Of a stretch of DNA of 64,000 bases, positions 49,393 to 61,486 are shown piece after piece. Origin of the DNA: Henricia sp. BOLD:AAB3569 (Eukaryota; Echinodermata; Asteroidea; Spinulosida; Echinasteridae). Made by a program: the position numbers and the translations under genes. The notes under the pieces were generated by a model, which worked only from the letters and a program-made list of their open reading frames with translations, did no database searches and had not been told where the DNA came from. Location: contig JBBELK010000454.1 in the NCBI GenBank assembly GCA_037783545.1, forward strand, positions 2,976,001 to 3,040,000, written 5' to 3'. The number at the start of each line of letters is the position of its first letter. The stretch's first letter is position 1.

Positions 49393-50630
49393 CAGCGGTG
49401 TTCCTTTAGGAAGAGTGTTGTTAGAACTAGCGATGGTACTTGTACTCAATGAACACGTGCCTTTCCCCTCACTTCACATTTTTGGCCCTCAAGCACAAAA
49501 CCAGTCACATGGGTTGATTTTGTTTTTAAACTTGACTTGCGAAAATGAGTCGAGAGATTGCATTTTAGCTTGCGTCGGGAAGAATGAATATTAATTAGGG
49601 TTTGTTTTGCCCTACCGGGCGTAACCTGATTAGCACTGTAGACTCAGTGCTTCCCCGAGACACTGAGAAAAACTTCATAGCGTGCTCAGGTGGGACTCGA
49701 ACCCACGACCTCCTGAAAATGAGTCACTTCTCCCACAGCTTGGGCCAAGTTTTTGCGACCATAATTAGAAATCAGTTTGCAGATCCAGTCGCATTAAAAT
49801 ACCAACACACATTAGAGATTCCTGGGGGCGCTCAGATACTGCCTGGATCTTCTGGGGTACCGCATAGAATTTCCATTGAATTATTAATTTTTTTAAAGAG
49901 CCTTCGTCTGGCACTGATTTTCAGTTATGTTCGCAAAAATTCAGCCCAAGCTGTGTGAGAGCGACCAGTTTTTGCAGAGCACGTCACAAATCAGATTTTG
50001 GTCTTTGGTAAAAGGGCATTAAATAAGCTTTCCATTCATGTATAGAATTTGGTGATAAAACAAAATCTGGCCGAGAAATAGACAAAAGAAGTTTGCAAAC
50101 AATGGGCCTCAGAAAAGTAAAAAACAAAACAATTGGAGAAAGTAACCCTAAAATTTCCCAAATGAACTCATTAGCAACATTTATTTGTATAAAAAATGTC
50201 AAAATTAATTTCTTTTTTAAACACTGGACTGAAAGTAAAATACATGTATAGACATTTTTCTAGCTTTTAACGCTAAAATCCAAATGTCCATAATTTTAAT
50301 TCTTATAATAATCATAGTGGTTATACTTAAACAGCCGTGTGATTTCAGACTGGTTTTGTGCAGGAGGGTCCCATTTCCCTTTTCTTGCATGCACTTTATC
50401 TTTTGTATGTGTGTGTGTACTCCTTTAAAGTTTCACAATCTAGTCAGTTTTACACACATTAGCCGTGTCCGATTTGGACTATTTTTTGTAAAGAGTTTCC
50501 GTAAGTCACTGTTAACATTCCATCATGTGCCCATAGAATGTCCTTGGCCACATAAAACTCTGCTAAAACGTACAGTAACGCGTCACCTTATTCTAGTCAA
50601 CACAGAAGTTTACATGACCACAGCGTGTGT
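49393..50630. other. UBTD 3' flank with repeat family M copy 2
   Basis: The UBTD 3' UTR should start here; I could not fix its end. 49,575-49,725 holds a family M repeat with GTGGGACTCGAACCCACG, a T-arm-like palindrome. The remaining sequence has no supported gene. Confidence 0.5.
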
Positions 50631-50634
50631 TCTA

Positions 50635-50751
50635 TTAGGGGCGCGTTCAATAGCGCAATACGTATGCATACCGACAGTACCTTCAACGGTGAAGGTATAG
50701 GAAAATACCCAATACCGGCATATGTATTGTGCTATTAAACGCGCCCCTAAT
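50635..50751. mobile_element. 117-bp palindromic MITE
   Basis: TTAGGGGCGCGTTCAATAGC and GCTATTAAACGCGCCCCTAA are inverted ends, with further pairing inside (GCAATACGTATGC, and GTACCTTCAACGGTGAAGGTA as its centre). TA directly flanks the GGGGCGCG termini. Confidence 0.85.
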
Positions 50752-51425
50752 TTTACATTGCAATGCCCGTCTGCACTGGCCTTTCCAGCAACGTAAAACT
50801 GGCAACGTAATTCCTTCACGACTCAGCTCGACCTGTACAAATTTACAGCAACAGTTGACACTTTACAATTTCGGGTGTTCTCCGGGCATCCGCATTTGGT
50901 AAAATTTACGACAATTTCCTTAATTTTTACATGTACAAAAATTAGTCCAATTCGGAAATGGCGATTATTATTTCACCTTGCACTACATATTTAACCCTCC
51001 CCCTCATAAACTTAAGGAAGATGTGTGATTTGTTTTTTTAGGGGGAGAGGGAGTTTAAGGGGAAGGGTTACTACAATTGATACCGACAAATTAACTCCAT
51101 ATTTTTCCAAATTCCCGATTCCAGTAGTGATGAGAAGAATTAAAATACTTCTCAATTCACATTTATCAGAGAAGATGTATTTTCATATGTAATCAAAAGT
51201 GTAAAACTGGACAACTTTTCAACTATTTTGTGAGTGTGAAATTTTACCGACATGGACACGAGCCAAAATTTGACTCATGACTAAGTGTGAATGCAAAATG
51301 CATTCTGGAATATGATGAAGGTTTGGTTTGGCACGACAGAGAGCAATTTTAGGGGGGACATTTTTTTATGGGTTTTTGTAGGATCTTTTGATGTTAGCAT
51401 GTCATTTTAGAATTTAGAAAAATGC

Positions 51426-51989
51426 TACTACGTGTAAAAAAAATAAATAACTTTGTCATTTTTCAACGGATTTAAACCAAAATTTCACATGTAAATGAGG
51501 CGTGACAAATTTTATTGAGTGACTTTCATCAGTTTTGTCCAAAAGGTTGAGATTTAAATGCCATACGAAAAAAAAGTCTATTTCAGAATTCGCTACTTTT
51601 GACTTGGCCTCCTTCAATACGTCGCTTGAGACGGTGGTGGAATGTGTGTGCTGAGCCAAAAAAATCTGAGGAAAGGCGGGATCACTTCAAATGTTATTGC
51701 AAACCATCTCGATCTATTTCATCAGGTGCCAAGGGACCTCGGACATAGACAATTTCCTTGACAATGGCGGATGCCAAGTCGAAGGTGACAAATTCTCAAA
51801 TTTAGGTTTTTTTTCTTATGGCGTTTAAATCTCAACCTCTTGGACAAAACTGATGAAACTCACTCAAGGAAATGTGTCAGGCCTTATTTACATGATGTAA
51901 AATTTTGGTTTAAATCTCTTCAAAAATGATAAAGTTATTCAAGATAAAAAGTAGGACATGTTTTGTTTTTTTACATGTACACGTAGTAC
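51426..51989. mobile_element. Long-arm foldback MITE (family H), copy 3
   Basis: TACTACGTGTAAAA and TACACGTAGTA are inverted ends. It shares GGATTTAAACCAAA, TTTCATCAGTTTTG and CCTCGGACATAGACAATT-like blocks with the copies near the satellite. Confidence 0.8.
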
Positions 51990-52353
51990 AATGTATGCAG
52001 CTTCAGTACACAAAAAACCCAACATGATCTGCCAAGTGCAAAAAATTAAATACATAATTTAAATCCAATATGTAAATGCCATATTTTGGTAACACGAACA
52101 TGTTTGTTATGTGTCAATGTAAATTTAGTCTTTCAATCTGAGCTGTTCATTATTTTGGGGTGGGGAAAATGACATGCTGAAACATTTTTTTCTTCTTTTT
52201 TCAAACTTAAGTGCAGACAACAGTAAATAAATATAATACTTGCAGATTTATGTATTCTTTTTTGATTTAGCAGATTATTTTTTAAACTGCACAGAATAGT
52301 GTATTATAAAATAGATTTCTAAATATTATTTTAATGAGGTTTAAGATCTTCAG

Positions 52354-52653
52354 TTAAAGGTAGAGTATATCATTTGCAGTGACCCCATTTTTTTTCATGA
52401 GTTGACAAGAAAAACCTTACTAAAAAAGTGAATAACAATGGTACCAAACACCACATGAATTTTTGTCTGTCTAAAAGGTTTTTTTTTTTTGTGAGAAATT
52501 AACAACTGAAGGTGGTTTTCTAAAAAAGTCTTCTGCATGGATCTATCTATGTTGCTGAAATTTCTACACGGCAGTTTTATCAACATGGGCTTTTAATCAC
52601 GAGTGGAAATAAAGCCCTTTGTAACAGTTTACCTATCATGTACTCTACCTTTA
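52354..52653 (-). mobile_element. MITE family B, full-length copy 5
   Basis: TTAAAGGTAGAGTATATC and CATGTACTCTACCTTTAA are inverted ends, which define the family as about 300 bp. A further fragment (ATTGTATCATTTGCAATGACC) lies at about 53,018-53,069. Confidence 0.85.
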
Positions 52654-52657
52654 AAGT

Positions 52658-52808
52658 GAACATGTCACCCTTTGTATGTCGTCAACGTTACTGGGTTTAC
52701 ACTAAAACCAATAAACTGTTTCCCTGCGCTTTAGCAATGGACGTTTCAAGTTACCAGTAAATGTTTAGACCCAGTTACCCTAGCAAATGACATCACACCT
52801 TAGTAGGT
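52658..52808. repeat. Interspersed repeat family K, copy 2
   Basis: It matches 20,806-20,955 in the same orientation, and directly abuts the end of a MITE B copy. Confidence 0.7.
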
Positions 52809-53072
52809 TATTGTCGCATCATTTAAATAAGAAAACCTGTCCCCCAAAGGGTCTATATGGTGTACCTGGTTTTGTATTGTTTGATTTAAAGCATTACACG
52901 CACTTACATAATATGCGGTTGGCATGGTGCCCCAAATTTGTCAAAGTTCTGTGATATTACTGCACAGTGTTGAGTTTGTTCATTTGCACAATAAATATGC
53001 TTGTTATGTTTAAAGACCATTGTATCATTTGCAATGACCCAAAATTTTACTGAGTTGACATGAAAAACCTTA

Positions 53073-53623
53073 GGCTGGAGTCACACGAGAAAATTCTCGT
53101 AATTTCTCGATTATGATACGATTGTAATATTTCCAACGAAGGTCGGGGTCGGACGACAAACTTATTATAATCGGATTGTAATTGTATTATAAGAAAATGG
53201 AGTCACACAATCTCGTAATAAAATCGTATTGTAATCCGTCCCTTGCGGTGGCTTTCCCCTGTGTTGTGTGTGCGTGCTTGGTGCCTCACTGCGCCGTCCG
53301 CGCCTGGCACCCTGTGAATGGAAGAGTATGCTAGGCGCGCGCGGTAGAGCAGAAAGTGTGAGTGTGCGCACGCAAGGTTACTGCAGGGGCTCATGGGATG
53401 GATTGTAATACGATGACGAGATGGGGTCACACGCATTTTTTGCCGATTTATTGTAATCCGATCACAATTGGATTACAATCGAATGACGAGAATTCACGTC
53501 GTTGACCAATTATACATTGTAATAAGATGACAATAAATTTGGTGTCACACGGACAAAATCTCGTAATCATACTATAGTAATACTACAATAAATTGGGATG
53601 TCGTAATTTGTGTGACCCCGGCC
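53073..53623. mobile_element. PIF/Harbinger-like MITE family E, copy 2
   Basis: GGCTGGAGTCACACG and GTGTGACCCCGGCC are inverted ends. TTA flanks both (53,070-53,072 and 53,624-53,626). The interior holds repeated TCGTAAT and ATTACGA words and a GC-rich centre near 53,230-53,390. Confidence 0.8.
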
Positions 53624-53875
53624 TTACTCAAAGTGTTTGCCAACATTCGTCTTTAGATATTAATGCAGTTGTTAATGAAATTCATTAAAAAGTGTCATCT
53701 GCAAATAATACAGTTGGCCTCTTATAATGGGGACGTTTAGTTGTAAATCGTGTGGTATAAGTCCATTAAGTATTAAAGGTTTTAGTGTTTGCAGCAGAAT
53801 TTTAATTAGTGTTACCTTGTCATCAGAATGAATGATTATGTGATCTGTTGACAATGGGCAAGTTCGATTCACGAC

Positions 53876-53994
53876 TATAGACCGTATCGAATAGCCGCCA
53901 TTTCGTGGGGAAGTTTCTTTGTTCCTTGAGGACATGCATGGTTGCACATACGGTTTAAGTAACAAAAGGTGCCCCACGAAATGGCGGTCTATAG
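53876..53994 (+). mobile_element. Palindromic MITE family D, copy 2
   Basis: TATAGACCGTATCGAATAGC at the left and GCGGTCTATA at the right are inverted. CCATTTCGTGGGG and CCCCACGAAATGG pair inside. It is opposite in orientation to the copy at 27,687. Confidence 0.85.
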
Positions 53995-54574
53995 TTAACT
54001 ATAGTTCAACTACATGTACTTCCAACCGAATGGTTAGTAATAGTCGCGTCTGGTCCGACTGGTCAACCATTTGAAACCAGCCCACAGGGCACGGTCGTGC
54101 TGGTCGCTGGTACCCATCAGGCATTGAGTTGAAGCAGCGTTTTGCACAGAACCAGTTGACCAACCAAAGACGTTCGCACTTGAACGTAGGTGCGCATGCG
54201 AGTTGCTAGGATGCCGTTTGACCAGTGGTTAATTCTAGTCGTCGACCACAGAATGGACCTTTTCATGTCAGTTTATTTTACGCATGGAAATTTGTAAACT
54301 TGGATGTGTATTCAAAGCATTACAAGTCCAAATGTTGTACTTTGAATACAGATCTTTCCACGTGCCGAGAAAAATTTTCTGAATATTATAGTTTTTACCT
54401 CGTAAAATATTGGTTTGATTTTAAAATGTGTGTATAAAGTTATCAAAAAAACAATAGATTTATTGCACCGGAGTAAATAAATTTACATTTAAAATTGGCT
54501 ACACGGTTTGTATAAATCACAGATACATGTAAAAAGCCTTTAATTTTCTCTAAAAACAGTCTTGAATACAAATG

Positions 54575-54962
54575 TGGACAAATGTCCACGAGTTTGGGAA
54601 ATCTGGCTGCAGAGAAAACCAACTTGGCTCCACCGGGATTCGAACCGCCGACCTTCTGCTTAACGTGCAGACGCCCTACCAATTGAGCTATAAAGCCAAC
54701 TGGTGATCTTGAATCACGGTATTGCAGTCGTTCCTCACTGATTAGGATTGGCTATCACGTGAGCTCATCAAGCCCTACAGAGGGATAAACCCTTCAATGA
54801 GATAACCACCCAGACTGCAATACCGTGATTCGAGACCACCCGTTGGCTTCATAGCTCAATTGGCAGGGTGTCTACACATTAAGCAGAAGGTCCGTGGTTT
54901 GAATCCCGGTGGAGCCAAGTTGCTTTTCACTGCATCCACATTTCCCAAACTCATGGACCTTT
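54575..54962. mobile_element. Foldback element with two divergent tRNA-like heads, copy 3
   Basis: The inverted arms include two 72-nt tRNA-shaped units, minus 54,697-54,626 and plus 54,845-54,916. Each has a fully paired acceptor (GGCTTTA or GGCTTCA with TGGAGCC, counting GU) and a paired GCTC D arm. The minus unit has a perfect TCTGC/GCAGA anticodon stem around ACGTTAA (Asn-type GTT, but C where U33 is expected); the plus unit has ACATTAA. In both the T stem pairs poorly. The arms continue beyond (CCACGAGTTTGGGAAAT against TTTCCCAAACTCATGG) and inward (CACGGTATTGCAGTC against GACTGCAATACCGTG). Confidence 0.8.
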
Positions 54963-55671
54963 ATCCACCCCGGCGGTGAAATATTGTTTACCAATGGTTA
55001 ATTTAATGTCAAAAAAATATTTCATGACGCATTTGAACACCTGCATCTCAACATAAAAATGTCAAATATACATGTAAAAGTCCTCTTTTAATTTCTTAAG
55101 TAACCTAAGTCTTCTTTACTCCCACTTACAAGTATTCGATGTTCGTTATGGTACAACAGCTCATAATGGTAGAAGATTGAATGGATTTTCTTTGCTATGG
55201 TTATGGCTACTTAAGACATCTCTCTTTATCCTGATTAATTTTTTACAGTGCACTCTTTTACAGTTAAATTTTGACGGGATAAGCCAAACGATTGCTAAAA
55301 TTCTGCTCTCTCCTCTAAATTATGTAATGGTTATGCAACTATCTATTGTTTCCCTCACCCCTCCCCCGCGCTGCCCCAACCCCTAGGTGGGGGTTTGGTC
55401 ACATTTTCCATGCCCCAAGGTTGGGAGTTTGACCCATGTACATCTGTATACAAGACGCGCATGTTTTGCACCGGGCGGGGGGTGGGGACCTTTGTCGCCT
55501 AACATTTTCCCCAGGGGTGGGAATTTTGTCATGCAAAAAGTGACAATCCCCACCTCTTAGGGGATGGACAATTGATAGGTGCATTATATTTGATTATATT
55601 TACATAATTTTTGTGATTGCCATTTGCAAAACCATCAGAAAAAACGTTTGACTTATACATGATTTCACTCT

Positions 55672-55765
55672 GTATAGACCCTTTGCATGGATGGCCATGA
55701 CGGGGGGCAGTCACATATGAAAACCTGCCCCCTGTCATGGCCGCCGGTGCAAGGGGTCTATAGAC
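55672..55765. mobile_element. 94-bp palindromic MITE
   Basis: TATAGACCCTTTGCATGG and GCAAGGGGTCTATAG are inverted ends; GGCCATGACGGGGGGCAG and CTGCCCCCTGTCATGGCC pair inside. Confidence 0.85.
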
Positions 55766-56820
55766 ATTATTTTATTTCTAAATGGCACATCGTTTACACT
55801 AGGCTAAACCAATATTGTAAATGTAAGAACAAAAATACATTTTTTGCAGCAAATTGATTAATTTGATCATTTTTTTAAACAATGCCTGAAGTTTCTTTTA
55901 CCATTCCAAATTTCCCATTCCCCTCCCCCACCCCCCCCCCCCCAAAAAAATTCCTACAATACCAAGTAATAGGTTTCCTATTGTTAATAATTGTTGTCAA
56001 CAAATTGTTTTAAGAGTAGCAAAAATGTACGTCTCAAGAATCTTTGTTGATACAGATGTTTTTTTTTATTAGATGATTGTTTTCCTAACTTTCCCTTGAG
56101 TTTTGTGAGTTCAACCTAGACTTAATTGTTCCAGTAAATGGGTACTTTTTAACCTGTGACTTCTAAGTATGCAGGGGGTTATAGTGAGACTAAGATTTGT
56201 ACCCATTTTGGGGGTTTTGACTGTCCACAAGTAACTTATGTATTAAGACTTGCAATTCTAGCCCAATTGTCATTAAAGTCATGCATAAATTGATATTATG
56301 CAAATTATTTAGATGTAAATATTGTAATATTTAAACTATAAAATTAAAGTTGTAGTACGGCGTTGCAAAACGACTACATGTACGATGTGTAATGTGTCGA
56401 TAGATGATCACATTAAAACACAATGAAGATGTAGCTTTAATGCGATGGTTGCATTTTCTTTGATCATAGCACCGCCTGCACCGGTTAAAAAAAGTTCCAT
56501 GTTTGTGTTTTGTGACAGCAAATTCACACTGGCAGCCTCGTTTAAGATGTTGAGCCATTGTATTGCATCATATGTCTTTTCATTTTCCTCCACGAGGTTT
56601 ACCCCCAGCGACCCCGGCCCCACTCCCCACATAACCACCCCCTCGTGGAGAAAGAAGCAACGCAACTCCCCCTCCCCCTCGCCGCGCCCACCTAACTTTG
56701 ACCATTATAGGCAATAATTGGATTTTGTGTGTCACAAGTAGTTTGACTAGAGAACCATGGCTACGCTGCTGCTGATACCTTAAGGTTTCGATGACAATTT
56801 GAAACTCCTCAATTTGGGCC
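55766..56820. other. Intergenic, no gene recognised
   Basis: It includes a homopolymer C tract at about 55,927-55,943 and a C-rich stretch near 56,590-56,690. Open frames here follow base composition and have no family resemblance that I can see. Confidence 0.45.
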
Positions 56821-56826
56821 ACCTTA

Positions 56827-57822
56827 TGCTACGTTTACACCATGTCCCCGGCAGTCCCGGCGCCCCGGTAGAGGAGCACCGAGGAGGCACCGGGATGGAC
56901 GTCGGGGAGCGTAGGGGATCGGGGTGGCGAAACGTGAATGAACGTAGCTCACTCTTGCCACTGGCCGGTGACCGGCCAGTGAGCAGCTCTGTCAAAAATT
57001 TTGCCCCGGCAGTCCCGGCACTAATGAGAATCGTCCTGGGCCGCAGTAGGACGGGGCTTCCGTCACATGGCGTGACGGACCGCAGTGTGCCTTGACTCAC
57101 CGGGGTGTGGCACCGTGGGGTGCCGGAGACTTCTGATCGCGGCCGGTGCCTCGCACTTCGCCACGTTTGGAAGCCCGGCAGCCCACGGTCTGCCAGGGTC
57201 CGTCATGGTATACCGGTAGTGGCCACAGCATGGTGTGAATGCGGCCTGGTGAACTGCGGTGCGCCAAGGTGTGTGACGGTTGTTGCTCACGGCCAGTAAC
57301 GCCTCACTGCGTCGCGCTCCAGGACGAAGTGAAAATGAAGTTATAGAGCGCACTATTTATACCCACCGGGGCTCACCGGGAGATCACCGGGTGACTACCG
57401 GGGCGTGAAACGTGACAGCTGCCACGTTCAGTCGCAGGGCGCCGCAGCAGACCCTCGCACACCGTCGGGAACGTATTGGGTCGGGACAACAAACGTGACA
57501 CGAACGGGACGGACGTGGGGCACCGCATCAGAACTTAGCAGGCCGGCCTGGGACGTGGACACATCCGTAGTGGAACGGCGCTTGAAACGTAGCGCGCCGT
57601 CCCGGTTCCGGGGCGCGCCGTCCGCCTCGCGGCCCGGAACCGGCACAGCGCGCCACGCTTTCCGTACCGAGACGTAACGCACCGTGGTAAAACGCAACAC
57701 ACCGGCTTAACTTGGGCCGAGTCAAGCCAAAGTAATAAAAAGACAATAAAAGTTCCACGGCACGCCACGTTTTGGCCAAACCGGGGCGCCGGGACTGCCG
57801 GGGACATGGTGTAAACGTAGCA
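56827..57822. mobile_element. GC-rich 996-bp terminal-inverted-repeat element
   Basis: About 45 bp at the left end (TGCTACGTTTACACCATGTC then CCCGGCAGTCCCGGCGCCCC) is the near-perfect inverse of the right end. TTA flanks both sides (56,824-56,826; 57,823-57,825). The interior is very GC- and CpG-rich, unlike everything around it. The several overlapping open frames of about 90-106 aa are GC artefacts without recognisable transposase motifs. Confidence 0.85.
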
Positions 57823-58449
57823 TTAATAAAGACAAGTCCACAACTCAGACGGGCGTTTTCGAAATCATGGAGCCGGCTTTAGAATCCCTCCCTACCTGTA
57901 GTTTGCTTGAGTTTTCTATTCATGGTATTAATTCAGGTCAACAAGAGTCGTGCACGCGTGATGAAGCCAGTTGTTTCTTTAGCCGCGTTAATATTTCTGC
58001 AATGCGCCAAGCCAAAAACGAACCCTGTCGTTTCGGAAACGTCTTTTTTTTTACCATTCAGGTGGTCTGGCGCCATCATGCGCCGTTAGCCATTGCTCCC
58101 CGGTCCATGCGATCGCTTGCATTCCTGTCGCTTGCAATTACTGTCAATATTTCGAAATATTGGCGGTCCGCCAATAATTCAACTCTTTTTCTCGTGTTTG
58201 GTCTGTAACGCGCAGCGTACAGCGCACTCTCTGGACTAAACAATTTGTTCGGAGAAAACAAATCGAATTGCTGAGAATTCACCACGGACTATATCTTTAA
58301 AGAAACGTGTTCAGATTTTTTTCCAGAAAATGGATTTCGCTCTAACCTTACAAGAAAAATACCTCCCCAAAATACTATCCATGGGAAGAAGAAAACAGAA
58401 CATTTGCAATCTCCAAAAAAAGAAGCAAAAGAGTTGGTGTAATCACTGC

Positions 58450-58456
58450 ACTGCTT

Positions 58457-58489
<33 letters not shown>

Positions 58490-58790
58490 CTCCCCACGGC
58501 TACGGTACCTGTGCCCTTGGGCAAGGCATTCAACCACACTTGCTCCATCCTTCGGAAGGGATGTAAAGCCGTTGGTCCAGTGTGTTAGGTAATAGAAACG
58601 CACTCTAAAGATCCCAGAGCATTCTTTCGTGAAGAGCAAGGGGGATCATCCCCGGTGTCTCTGGCCATTTCTAATTCGAATTCTTCATGGGTTTCCTCAC
58701 GCTTGCGAGTGACAGTGCAATGAGCACTATTGAGGAATCCTTGGTACGGTATGAATACCAGAAGAAAAACAAAATAATAATAATAATAAT
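58450..58790 (+). mobile_element. SINE family A, copy 5, flanked by AAT microsatellites
   Basis: The core (GGGCAAGGCATTCAACCACA, GGGATGTAAAGCCGTTGGTC, CCCCGGTGTCTCTGGCC) is followed by GGTTTCCTCACGCTTGCGAG and AGTGCAATGAGCACTATTGA, which also occur in the 24.5-kb copy. AAT runs lie at both ends (58,459-58,488 and 58,772-58,792). Confidence 0.8.
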
Positions 58791-59172
58791 AATGAAAATT
58801 AATAATGCGCCGGTATCCATCAAAAAAGATGCTCATTTTTTACGATATCCTTGGAAATGTATGGATTGAGAGCGCAAAACTTCAGAGTGGTAATGAGAAA
58901 AATATGACAAATGATATGGTTTAAAAATCTCAACACCCATGGGAAAAATGAGGGCTCAAAATGTGATCTTGACACGCTCCTTTAAAGATAGATGCAAAAC
59001 AAGAACCAACTTTAAAATTAAGAGCATTTGGAATTTTCCCCCAAGCGGTCCAAAGGATGGGAGAACGGAGAACCAACGTTTCTTTCATCCATTTGGATGG
59101 GAGTGACCACGACAAGTAAAAACAAATGGTGAGGATATTTTTTAAAAAGAACTTTACCGTGTGACGTGAACA

Positions 59173-59414
59173 GGGGCCAATTTCATAAAGCTGTTTAGCA
59201 AAAAAATTTGCTTAATCCAAAATTTGTTTGCTTCATAAAAACGGGTTTTTAGCCAAATCTTATGTGATGTGTATTATAATTGACTGGTGTTCTGCTATTC
59301 TTGCTAAAAACACAAGTTGATAAACAATTTTGACTATTAACCCATTGTTATAAAGCAAACAAATTTTGGATTAAGCAAATTTTTTTGCTAAACAGCTTTA
59401 TGAAATTGGCCCCA
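59173..59414. mobile_element. MITE family I, copy 2
   Basis: GGGGCCAATTTCATAAAGCT and AGCTTTATGAAATTGGCCCC are perfect inverted ends, extending into GTTTAGCAAAAAAATTTGC and its complement. Confidence 0.9.
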
Positions 59415-59539
59415 GGTACTGTGAATACGCACGCCAACTACACGTTGCATTTATAACATTGTCATTAGTTCATGCGCATGAGCGCGCGTGCACATATCGG
59501 ATACGCAGGTGCAGTTGACCTGACCCAGATATGAAAACC

Positions 59540-59625
59540 GCCATATCAGTCCGGGAAAACTCCGAATAAGGAAACGTTTCCGAATAAGGAAACGTTTCCG
59601 AATAAGGAAACTTCCGGTGTAAATG
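59540..59625. repeat. GGAAACGTTTCCGAATAA palindromic repeat, left cluster
   Basis: Two and a half units of CGAATAAGGAAACGTTTC follow CATATCAGTCCGGGAAAACT. The inverse of this arrangement is found at 61,936-62,060. Confidence 0.85.
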
Positions 59626-59754
59626 TGCATATGGCGATATTGCACAAAGAAACATCCTGAAACTTACCGATTAGAGTTTGTTTGGGAGTTGTGTTGCCAT
59701 GCCCAGTGGTAAATTTGATGATGGGTCAAGTGGCAGTGTCCTGGGGTTCGTGGT

Positions 59755-59832
59755 GTGCATGGGTTGGGGTGGGGTGGGGTGGGGTTGGGTTGGAGGGTTT
59801 GGGATATGGGGGTTTAGGGGTGTGGTTTAACT
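59755..59832 (+). other. G-rich tract with G-quadruplex potential
   Basis: Four runs of GGGGT in series (59,766-59,785) are followed by further GGGTT and GGGG runs. The tract meets the usual G3+ four-run rule on the plus strand. Confidence 0.6.
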
Positions 59833-61354
59833 GCGGGGGAGGGTGAGGCGGCTTTAGTGATTGTTATGCACCTTAATCACTTGTTTCACCCAGGATTTCC
59901 GGGCTACCCCAAAGAAGAGGCGATTGTCACTTTTCACGTGACAAAAACCCCACCCCTGGAGCAAACGTTAGGTGAAAAAAATCCCCACCCACGGGTGTAA
60001 AATGCGCTTGTAGCTCTTAGTCTTACCGGTTGCCTGATCATGAGAGGCACAGACATGATTACTTTAGTGGGCCAAACTCTCCACCCTGGGGCATGAAAAA
60101 CGTGACCAAATCCCCATCTAAGGGGTGGAGCAGCACACGTTGGAGGAACAATTCAAAGGTGCATTAATACATTTTGGAAAAAATATTTCCAGGCAATAGG
60201 TATGACTTTAACATTTTAAAAATGTAAAAGCAAAACATGAATTGTTTATTTTATATTTAAAATAACTTTTATTTCATACTGTTTTCTGATTAAATATCAC
60301 TATACAGCTCTTTTAAAGGCATGATTATACATTTAATATTGTATTACTTTTTAATTTAGCCTGTCTCCTTGTTTGTAAACTAGTAATGCAGAACATACAT
60401 GTAGAAACATTGAATAACAACTGCAATGTAAACATGGTAAAGTGGTGTAATTGGTGTTTTTTTCTGTCGGAGTGGGTTCGTATTTCTTTTATTTTTCAGC
60501 ACCTACAATTGAAACAAGTGAAACACAATGATTGTACTATACTGTTCACTTTGATTGTTAATTAAGCCTCTTAAATTAACATGTCGGAAAAAGAAGAGAA
60601 ATAAATTATCAACTTTCAACTGCAGTTATAATTATTTAAAACAACACTTTACACCGATTGATTGGGAGGTATTACTGTAAAACTAAAACTTAAAAGACCC
60701 TATATATAGCCCCTTCATCCAGATCACAAGATTTCTTTCTGTTCATTATCTTTCAACCTTTTAACTTTAAGAACATCTTCCAACTAGTATGATGATGTTC
60801 GGGGGAAAATGTTCTATCGTGTATATGGGAATTTAAACATCTGCGAACAAGCTTGAACAAGGTTGATCATGTTGGACGATGTTCGAGAACATGTTAATGG
60901 AGCTCTATTAAAACCGACCAGATTAGGCCCTACAGAATTGGCTCACATCATGACATGGTATTGCAGGTCGCCAGAAAATCCACAAAACATTCATGAACAA
61001 TCTCTGGGCCTTCTAAAGTTTAAGTGTGAACATCGTCATACAAATGTTGAATGGAGTTCTTGAACAAAAGTATGATCGTGTAAATTGGGCTTTACTTAAA
61101 GGAGCGCTCAGAAAAATGTATTTCGTTTTAACCAAACAACCATGTTAACATGCCTCCCCAAAACACTACAACGAATAGAAAACGGTAAATTTACAATCTC
61201 CAATTTGGATACGGATGCAAAAATGTTGGTTTAGTTTCTGCACTGCCTTATGGAACCAGTTTACAAGACATGATGTGTACATGCACACAATCATACATGA
61301 CATGTACTTTTTTGGACAGCTAGCTCGATCTTGAGGGTCCTCGTACTTGCCCAT

Positions 61355-61486
61355 TCATAGCGCATTATCCCATGTGATAGCAAGTCCAACGATTACTATA
61401 GGCGTCGTGATATTCATGCTTTTCTTGTGTCTGCGCCTTTTTTTCTCTTTCTCAGCTTCTTTCAGCATATCGAGTCTATTTGACAT
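61355..61486 (-). CDS. Possible small unknown protein, 43 aa
   Basis: The minus frame starts ACAAACATGT (A at -3) and reads MSNRLDMLKEAEKEKKRRRH then KKSMNITTPIVIVGLAIT. This is a charged helix-like segment followed by a short hydrophobic stretch. The upstream 75 bp is richer in CpG than its surroundings. I do not recognise the family, and there is no splice or homology support. It may be chance. Confidence 0.15.
   Translation of the reverse strand: MSNRLDMLKEAEKEKKRRRHKKSMNITTPIVIVGLAITWDNAL

Noticed and set aside
54626..54697. Functional tRNA-Asn gene
   Set aside because: Acceptor and anticodon arms pair well, but the T stem does not, the base before the anticodon is C, and the unit is part of a foldback repeat.
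56780..57807. Cluster of 83-106 aa open frames, possible GC-rich gene
   Set aside because: They overlap in many frames within a GC-rich inverted-repeat element, with no domain motif and arms mirrored at both ends.
57867..58208. 113-aa plus frame and an alternative short hydrophobic start (MKPVVSLAALIFLQCA)
   Set aside because: No family resemblance, no supporting exons downstream, and a stop soon after; not enough to call a gene.
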